Origin: Thermoguttaceae bacterium
GTDB lineage: Bacteria; Planctomycetota; Planctomycetia; Pirellulales; Thermoguttaceae
Length of the DNA: 64,000 nt
NCBI GenBank assembly: GCA_025060325.1
Contig: JANXBW010000023.1
Location: 1 to 64,000 of the forward strand
Direction of reading: 5' to 3'
The position numbers were made by a program, and so were the translations under genes. Below the pieces are notes generated by a model that made no database searches, was not told where the DNA came from, and saw only the letters and a list, made by a program, of their open reading frames with translations. Below, piece after piece: positions 58,243-64,000 of this stretch (position 1 is the first letter of the stretch; each line of letters opens with the position of its first letter).

Positions 58243-60048
58243 ATGCGTTCCAAGAAGGAACCGTACCGGGAGCTCTTTTGTCAACTAATCCTCGTTTCTA
58301 CGTGTCTCAGTTTGGCGATCGGGTGTGGTGGGCAATCCGGGAAAAGTTCTTCCTCAACTTCTGGTGGATCAGCTGCGCCGGCTTTCACTCCGGGGAACAA
58401 GTCGCTGCTTGGCTCGAAAGAGCAAGCCTCCGGAAGGGAGGAGCCCCCGCGTCAGCCGGAAGCTGCGGTGACCTCGCGCGCCAAAGGTGAACAACAACCG
58501 CCTTCGCAAGTGCGCGAAACGATCGGAGTGTCCGCCGGGCGGAAGTGGCGAAGCGCCGAGGGACAAATCTTGGCCGTGGGCGAGTTCGTTGATCTTCTCG
58601 ACGACCAAGTCTGTATTGAAACCCCGGATGGTATCGGGAAGAAAATCCCGCTTGCGCAGCTTTGCCCGGACGACCAGGAGTATGTTCGGGGACAAATGGC
58701 CGGCAGACAGGCTCCCACCGTCCCCACCCCATCCTCCGATCAAGAAGTCCTGCCTAGCGATCTAGTTGCTGATGACGAAGTTATCGTCGAGCAAATTCAG
58801 GGGAGCGACACTCATTCTACCGGGGGGACGGAATTAAACCCGGCTGCCGCTTCCGCCCCAACGGAGGATCCCCGGAAATTCGTGATCCCCTTTGACTTTG
58901 TTTCCCGGTTTGATGGCGGGCGTTATGGCCAAATGGTGGCGGAAATGTTTTGGAAAAGACTGCAGCGCGAGGGCGGTTTCGTGCTGCCCGGCTCGATGCT
59001 TGAGGTAAGAGATTTTTGCGCTTCGCACCAGATTCAGGTCACTCCGGACACACCGCTCGAGGAAGTGGGCCGGATCGTTCGCGAACTTTTTGGGGGCCAC
59101 ATCGCCATTTGGGGCAGCGTAGAAAGAGCGCCGGGGGCTACCTGGGACGTTTATGACCTGGTGATTAAGTGCGCGGACTTTTCCGGTGATAAGCCGCAGA
59201 TCATCTTCGATCTAGTTGCCCGCACGAACACGGTAAGCGAAATTCCGCATCTTTACGGGGAGCAGCTCCTGGACAAGCTTTATGGACGTCAGCCTGGCGG
59301 GCCGCGGCCTCTGGACCCCTTGGCCGAGGAAAACTGGGCGAAAAACCCCAACTTGGTCGCCGGCGGCGATTTTGAGCAAGGAACCGGGGGGGTACCCATC
59401 GGCTGGGAGCGAGGTGGCGGTCAACACCGGGAACCGCTTGGCCGGCTAGTGAAATGGATCCCCGAGCCTGGGAATCCGAGCAACAAGATCATCCGCTTTG
59501 AATTCTCCGCCGATGTCGGCGACACCTACGGGGTAATGTACTACAGCGAGCCGTTCCCGGTCGAAGAGGGGGCCACTTACCGCTTCCAGTGCCGATGGCG
59601 TTCAAATGGTCCTGCCGTCAAAGTGTTTATTAAATGCTACGATCTTTTCGAATCGGAGTATCAGCCGGCCTCGGTTATTGCGGCGGGAAAATCGCGCGAG
59701 CCTGGATCATATACGCCTAGCGAGAAACAGCTCCGCGAGGTCTACCGCAGCCAGCAAAACCTCAAAGGACCGCTTAACCAGTGGAATGTGCATACAGAGG
59801 ATTTCACCCCAAGACACACCAAGTACACTCCGCGTTGGGGCAAAGTGATGCTCTACGCCTACCTCGGGGCCGGTGTTGTGGACTTCGACGATGTCGTCGT
59901 CAAGCAAATACTACCTCCATCGCCCGGCGAGAAGCAAAAGGAACTGCGCCACTCGCTAGCAAGCCCTGTGACAGTGAAAGAAATGGAGGAAAACATTCGC
60001 CGGGGCGAGGAGGCAAGACGGCGGCGACAAGTCTCCGAACCTAAGTAA
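58243..60048 (+). CDS. SHD1-domain lipoprotein (601 aa)
   Basis: The N-terminus LILVSTCLSLAIGCGG is a lipoprotein signal with lipidation Cys 28, best read from ATG 58243; the ORF opens earlier at 58198. A Ser/Gly/Pro-rich spacer follows. Then KWRSAEGQILAVGEFVDLLD through IPLAQLCPDDQEYV is an SHD1 (Sla1 homology 1) domain, frequent in planctomycete exported proteins. A middle domain of unknown fold follows. From about 390 NLVAGGDFEQG, then GWERGG, begins a carbohydrate-binding-like jelly roll. Ends in a charged helix. Probably held at a membrane, binding polymer or protein. Confidence 0.82.
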   Translation: MRSKKEPYRELFCQLILVSTCLSLAIGCGGQSGKSSSSTSGGSAAPAFTPGNKSLLGSKEQASGREEPPRQPEAAVTSRAKGEQQPPSQVRETIGVSAGRKWRSAEGQILAVGEFVDLLDDQVCIETPDGIGKKIPLAQLCPDDQEYVRGQMAGRQAPTVPTPSSDQEVLPSDLVADDEVIVEQIQGSDTHSTGGTELNPAAASAPTEDPRKFVIPFDFVSRFDGGRYGQMVAEMFWKRLQREGGFVLPGSMLEVRDFCASHQIQVTPDTPLEEVGRIVRELFGGHIAIWGSVERAPGATWDVYDLVIKCADFSGDKPQIIFDLVARTNTVSEIPHLYGEQLLDKLYGRQPGGPRPLDPLAEENWAKNPNLVAGGDFEQGTGGVPIGWERGGGQHREPLGRLVKWIPEPGNPSNKIIRFEFSADVGDTYGVMYYSEPFPVEEGATYRFQCRWRSNGPAVKVFIKCYDLFESEYQPASVIAAGKSREPGSYTPSEKQLREVYRSQQNLKGPLNQWNVHTEDFTPRHTKYTPRWGKVMLYAYLGAGVVDFDDVVVKQILPPSPGEKQKELRHSLASPVTVKEMEENIRRGEEARRRRQVSEPK

Positions 60049-60173
60049 ACGCTCCCGCGCATACGTGCCACCGGTTGAGTCGAGCTCGCGGGAATTTGTC
60101 CGCGGCGGAATTAATCGCGTTTCCGCACCGAGCTGCGCAGTTTATCTAACAGGCCGCTCCCAGGCCAATGACC

Positions 60174-61862
60174 TTATGCCTCGTCGTTCATCGTCCTGAG
60201 ATTCTCAAGGAGACTTAGCAAGGCAGACGCCGCTTCCACCTCTTCTGCTACCACAACGGTTGCACCTGCACGTCTTAATTGCCCCTGATTGGCTTGGTAC
60301 CGACACCGCACCAGAATTGGTGCTTTTTTGTTGAGTGCTCGCACTTGCTTAACAATTTCCAACGCGACACTGTCGTCCGGCACCGTTACGACAACAAGTT
60401 TAGCGCGATCTGTCCCGGCATGTTGGAGAACATCTCTTTGTTGTCCGTCACCAGCTACGGTACGAAAACCCTGTTGATCAAAAGCATAAAGATTAACAGG
60501 GCTTAAATCTACAACACAGACATCCATCCCAAACGTTTCTAATCGTGCGGCGACACCGCGACCAATGGGACCGGCGCCAACGACGACGGCTTCGTCGACT
60601 TTTTCTGGTTCTGCTCGCGGTGCAAGTCGGGCCGTAGGCTCCTCCGGCGTGCTCTCCACCCAGGAAAGCCCAAACCGGAGTAGTTGAGGAGTCACCACAA
60701 GCGTCAGCACAGCTACAACGAGCAGGTATTCGTAAGCCGCCCGCGATAACGCCCCCGCCTGCATGGCCGCAAAAAGAAGAAGGAACGAAAACTCGCTCAT
60801 TTGACCCAACGCCGTTCCTAGTCCAAAGCTACTTGGCCAGTTGAGCCCGGAAAGCCTCAGGGCAATTGCCCCAGCGACCATCTTTAGCAAGACAACAACA
60901 GCAAAGCTCACCAAAACGCCTGTTGGATAAGTCAACACAAGTGATGGCCGCAGTACGGTGCCCAAAGCGACAAAGAAGACTGCCGCTGCCGTCTCACGAA
61001 AAGGTAGGGTGACAGCATCGATTTGTTTGCTCCACCGGCTTCCGCCAAAGACAAATCCCGCTGCCAAAGCACCGATTGCCGGCGGCAAGCCAATGTGATA
61101 GACAGCCAAACAGATGCCTCCAAGCACAGCGATGGTAAACAACACAACAACTTCGGTACTGCGGAGGCGTGAAAGACGCTCAAGCGCAATCTGTCCGATG
61201 AGGTAACGGGCCACTGGCACTCCCAAAAGCAGAACAACAAATTGGCCAATCAGTATCGCGAACCTGTCAAGCCCTGGCGGCTCTCCCCGACCAGTAAGAA
61301 AAGGTACCAGAAGTAGGAAAGGGATGAGAACAATATCCCCGAAGAGGAGGAGAGCCAACGTCCGTTTGCCGGCCGCCGTGCCCGCAAGTCCCCATTCTTC
61401 CAAAGCTTTAAAGACAAGAACAGTGGAACTATTTGCGACCGCCACCCCGATAAGTATAGCCGCTCCCCAGTCCGCCCCCACGAACCGTGCAATGAGGGCA
61501 GCCGGAATCAGAATTAAGATAGTCTGAGTCGCACCGCCTACGAAAAATGCCCGCCGCACGCGCCATAACCCCTCAAGCGATAGTTCAATTCCGAGCGAAA
61601 AGAGGAGTAATAGCACGCCGGCTTGAGCAATTTGCTCAAGTTGATAAGAAGCGCCCGGGGGAGCGACCGTCTCGGCCGGGGAAGGTCTCGCGGGCATCTG
61701 TGGTAGTGTTGCAATTCCCAAGACGTTTGGCCCGATTAGTGCCCCGGCAATCAGGTAACCCACTAGCGGCGCAACATTCCACCGGCGGCATAAGACGCCG
61801 CTCACCAGTCCCGCCGTCAACACCGTAACCAAATTGGTTGCCAAAAGAACCTCTGCGTTCAC
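60174..61862 (-). CDS. KefB-like cation/proton antiporter with TrkA-N domain (562 aa)
   Basis: A CPA2-family antiporter: about a dozen membrane helices with YLIAGALIGPNVLG, LLLFSLGIELSLEGLW, then ANSSTVLVFKALEEWG and a FGLGTALGQMSEFSFLLLF segment. A cytoplasmic TrkA-N (Rossmann) domain with VVVGAGPIGRGVAARLE and an acidic strand end (VCVVDLS) binds NAD(H) to gate transport. Probable K+/H+ exchange. I prefer GTG 61862 (GGGAA upstream); a TTG at 61913 is also in frame. Confidence 0.9.
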   Translation of the reverse strand: MNAEVLLATNLVTVLTAGLVSGVLCRRWNVAPLVGYLIAGALIGPNVLGIATLPQMPARPSPAETVAPPGASYQLEQIAQAGVLLLLFSLGIELSLEGLWRVRRAFFVGGATQTILILIPAALIARFVGADWGAAILIGVAVANSSTVLVFKALEEWGLAGTAAGKRTLALLLFGDIVLIPFLLLVPFLTGRGEPPGLDRFAILIGQFVVLLLGVPVARYLIGQIALERLSRLRSTEVVVLFTIAVLGGICLAVYHIGLPPAIGALAAGFVFGGSRWSKQIDAVTLPFRETAAAVFFVALGTVLRPSLVLTYPTGVLVSFAVVVLLKMVAGAIALRLSGLNWPSSFGLGTALGQMSEFSFLLLFAAMQAGALSRAAYEYLLVVAVLTLVVTPQLLRFGLSWVESTPEEPTARLAPRAEPEKVDEAVVVGAGPIGRGVAARLETFGMDVCVVDLSPVNLYAFDQQGFRTVAGDGQQRDVLQHAGTDRAKLVVVTVPDDSVALEIVKQVRALNKKAPILVRCRYQANQGQLRRAGATVVVAEEVEAASALLSLLENLRTMNDEA

Positions 61863-62173
61863 CCTAAGCTTCCCTATCGGTTGATCAAACCCCAGGCTTC
61901 CTAAAGAACCCAAAGCTGGGAATTATTAACGCCAACGGAGGCAAAATGCCATCGGGTAGGAGCTTAATTCCGCTCCTACAACTCACCGCCTACCTGGGCC
62001 ACAGATGAAAGCAGCAAAAACGTTTGCCCCCAGGCCGGCATCTTGTCGCATCCCAGGGAGGAATGCTGGGACCTGCGTACCGAGACTATACAAGGAAGAG
62101 ATTACCCCGATGCGGCTTGCGATCTCCCCTTACAGCTATGGGGAGTTTGAGCTTATCTTTTGTTTGCGAAAGC
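61863..62173. other. 311-bp intergenic region
   Basis: Between the response-regulator stop and the antiporter start, both on the minus strand. No gene seen. Confidence 0.45.
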
Positions 62174-63553
62174 CTAAGACGCTTCGGCGGCGCCGGGCCG
62201 TTGGCCAACCGGGGGTGGAAGGGAGATCCCTTGAGCTTGCATCGCCCGAAGTTTATACAGAAGTGCCCGCCGGCTAATTCCGAGCTTTTCGGCGGCTCGA
62301 GTGCGGTTACCACCGCATTCGGCAAGCGCAGCTAAAATGGCCGCCTGTTCTAACTGCGAAAGCCGTCCCGAACCTGCTCTGACGCTTTGGCCGGCGGTTG
62401 CCCCGATCACCGCTGGGGGTAGATGCTCAGGGAGAATAACATCGCCTCGACTTAGTAAACAAGCCCGATGAATTGCATTGCGTAGCTCGCGGACATTGCC
62501 CGGCCAAGAGTAAGCCAGCAAGCACTCTTCAGCCTGCGGCGAAAATCGCACGGGTTGTCGGGTGATCTCGCTGGCAAAATGTCGGGCGAGAGGCAGGATT
62601 TCATCAACACGTTCTCGCAGCGGTGGCACACGGATTTCAATAACGTTGAGCCGGTAGTATAGGTCCGCGCGAAAATTGCCCTTTTCCACCATTTCCGGCA
62701 AATTGCGATTGGTGGCTGCTACTAAACGTACGTCCACCCGGCACGGAGTGTCTGATCCTACAGGGAAGATCTCGCCGGTCTCAATCGCCCGGAGGATCTT
62801 CGCCTGCAAATGGAGCGGCAGCTCACCGATTTCATCAAGAAATAAAGTCCCTTTTTCGGCACTGCGGAAAAGTCCCAGCCGACCCTGAGCCGCCCCGGTA
62901 AATGCGCCTTTCGTATGCCCGAAAAGCTCGCTTTCAAGCAGACTTTCCGAAACCGCGGCACAATTGATCGCCAAGAAAGGCCCTTGGGACCTTCCGCTCC
63001 ACAAATGAATAATTCGGGCAATCCACTCCTTGCCGGAGCCACTCTCGCCAGTGACAAGGACAGGAATCTCGTTGGGGGCGACTGCAGCTGCCACCTTCAG
63101 CACGTGCTTGAGGGCCGCACTAAGGCAGACAAAACCTGGCGGTAGGGGCGGTAACTTCCCCTCCCCTTCTTTGGAGTGACAACTTGATCCCGCGGCGTCG
63201 GCAACTACCGCTAGCAGTTCGTCCAAATCAAGCGGCTTGGTGAGGTAATCAGTTGCCCCCGCTTTTATCGCCGCAACTGCCTGCCGAACCTCCCCGTACG
63301 CTGTGATGAGGATGATCGCGGCCGCCGGCAATAGCGCCTTCAGTTCCGGGACAATTTCTAGCCCGGACCTCCCTGGCAAGCGGACGTCAAGAAGCACCAC
63401 ATCGGGCAGAACCCGACCGGCCTCCCGCAATGCCTCTTCGGCCGAGCCGGCTTGGGCGGTCTGGTAGCCATGGTGGGAAAGAAAGTCGGCAAGCACCTTC
63501 CGCTGCGCGGCATCGTCGTCGACGATTAAGACTGTGCTGTGACTAGGATTCAT
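62174..63553 (-). CDS. NtrC-family sigma-54 response regulator (459 aa)
   Basis: A receiver domain with DDD near residue 12 and phospho-acceptor D56 (LLDVRLPG), ending TKPLDL. The central AAA+ domain has GESGSGKE (Walker A variant), ELFGHTKGAFTGA with the sigma-54-contacting GAFTGA loop, FLDEIGELP and ATNRNLPEMV. A C-terminal Fis-type helix-turn-helix (GGNRTRAAEKLGISRRALLYK) binds DNA. It activates sigma-54 promoters when phosphorylated. ATG 63551-63553 overlaps the histidine kinase end by 11 bp, so both are co-translated. Targets are not evident. Confidence 0.95.
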   Translation of the reverse strand: MNPSHSTVLIVDDDAAQRKVLADFLSHHGYQTAQAGSAEEALREAGRVLPDVVLLDVRLPGRSGLEIVPELKALLPAAAIILITAYGEVRQAVAAIKAGATDYLTKPLDLDELLAVVADAAGSSCHSKEGEGKLPPLPPGFVCLSAALKHVLKVAAAVAPNEIPVLVTGESGSGKEWIARIIHLWSGRSQGPFLAINCAAVSESLLESELFGHTKGAFTGAAQGRLGLFRSAEKGTLFLDEIGELPLHLQAKILRAIETGEIFPVGSDTPCRVDVRLVAATNRNLPEMVEKGNFRADLYYRLNVIEIRVPPLRERVDEILPLARHFASEITRQPVRFSPQAEECLLAYSWPGNVRELRNAIHRACLLSRGDVILPEHLPPAVIGATAGQSVRAGSGRLSQLEQAAILAALAECGGNRTRAAEKLGISRRALLYKLRAMQAQGISLPPPVGQRPGAAEAS

Positions 63554-64000
63554 GCCGACCCGCGATTTCGAAAATCGCCCCACCTCCTGCTCGCGGCCGG
63601 TAAGTCACTTGCCAACCACAGGCCCGACAAAGCCGAGCCACAATGGCCAATCCTAAACCGCTTCCCCCTGGCCGGGTGGAAAAATAGGGCGTAAAAAGCT
63701 TGGAGCGATGCTCCTCCGGAACTCCCGGGCCGCGATCCATAACCTCAATTCTCCAATTATTGCCCCCGATGGGAAGGATTTTCACTTCCACCGTCTCCAT
63801 CGGCGGAGAAAACGCAATGGCATTGCTCACCAGGTTAAAAAGCACCTGCCTTAATATTTCCCTATCTGCACGGATGCGTCGCAGTGTCGGAGCAACATCC
63901 CAAACCAAACTCACCTGGTGCAGCTCAAGATCCGGCCGAAGTACCGCTTCAAGATCGCGCAACACCTCTTCGCACTCGACCCATTGCTCTTCCCGCTCCA
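63543..64000 (-). CDS. sensor histidine kinase, C-terminal part (cut by window edge)
   Basis: HATPase_c domain with the N box (NLVSNAIAF), G1 (DRGPGVPEEHRSKLF), the F box and G2 (GGSGLGLAI). The frame continues past the right edge of the window, so the sensor and His-acceptor parts are not seen. It overlaps the response regulator downstream by 11 bp, which makes it its cognate kinase. Confidence 0.93.
   Translation of the reverse strand, partial: EREEQWVECEEVLRDLEAVLRPDLELHQVSLVWDVAPTLRRIRADREILRQVLFNLVSNAIAFSPPMETVEVKILPIGGNNWRIEVMDRGPGVPEEHRSKLFTPYFSTRPGGSGLGLAIVARLCRACGWQVTYRPRAGGGAIFEIAGRHES

Noticed and set aside
58023-58490. 155-codon ORF at the start of the lipoprotein region
   Set aside because: It runs in another frame over the lipoprotein signal and SHD1 region, which is clearly coding in its own frame.

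Overview
The window reads as a chromosomal segment of a planctomycete. The markers are a DUF1559 prepilin-like protein, a PQQ-propeller membrane protein of the WP.FRGP type, an SHD1-domain lipoprotein, a giant membrane/coiled-coil protein of planctomycete type, LL-diaminopimelate aminotransferase, and MqnD of the futalosine menaquinone route. Coding density is low, with many non-coding gaps of 0.3-1.7 kb (2.9 kb between 31.6 and 34.5 kb if relics are counted). I recognised no rRNA, tRNA or CRISPR array.

1-3.4 kb: a decayed RiPP cassette on the + strand. It holds a radical SAM/SPASM maturase (split by small indels), a PqqD-like leader-binding protein (internal TAG plus a frameshift), and an intact 63-codon Cys-rich precursor-like ORF. 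The three are joined by TAATG stop/start overlaps. About 1.3 kb of featureless DNA follows.

3.4-10.6 kb (- strand): a membrane protein with a C-terminal FGE-sulfatase-like domain, a 1263-aa Upf1-type SF1 helicase with a duplicated N-terminal module, and an unknown protein that overlaps the helicase end.

12.3-31.6 kb (+ strand): a compact nine-gene run and the most unusual part of the window. In order it encodes: a protein with a Lon-like fold, a beta-propeller and a C-terminal NYN/PIN ribonuclease-like domain; a zinc-ribbon/pseudokinase/PP2C phosphatase; a VWA protein; a membrane protein with an FHA-like tail; a membrane protein with two VWA domains (frameshifted); a zinc-ribbon FHA protein; a fusion of an active Ser/Thr kinase, an SNF2 helicase and zinc ribbons; a coiled-coil protein with a huge Cys/His array; a non-RD kinase/zinc-ribbon/TPR protein; and a protein with about 17 CxxCxGxG motifs (the frameshifted gene is counted once; ten genes in all if the FHA-tailed membrane protein is counted separately). 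Kinase, phosphatase, FHA and VWA parts recall the TerY-type VWA-PP2C-kinase triads known from the literature, but here they are joined to two helicase loci and a nuclease. I infer a phosphorylation-controlled nucleic-acid-targeting system, possibly for defence or stress; the function is unproven. Relics (RiPP cassette on the left, IS5-like transposase remnant on the right) bracket the block, which suggests a genomic island.

34.5-64 kb: ordinary chromosomal genes: dapL, an SDR, a sulfatase-fold protein without the usual catalytic motif, rpiB, an alaC-like aminotransferase, carA, a YugP-like metallopeptidase, a PcrA/UvrD helicase, a YceH/DUF480 protein, mqnD, the DUF1559 protein, the PQQ-propeller protein, the 1128-aa planctomycete protein, the lipoprotein, a KefB-like antiporter and an NtrC-type two-component pair cut by the window edge.
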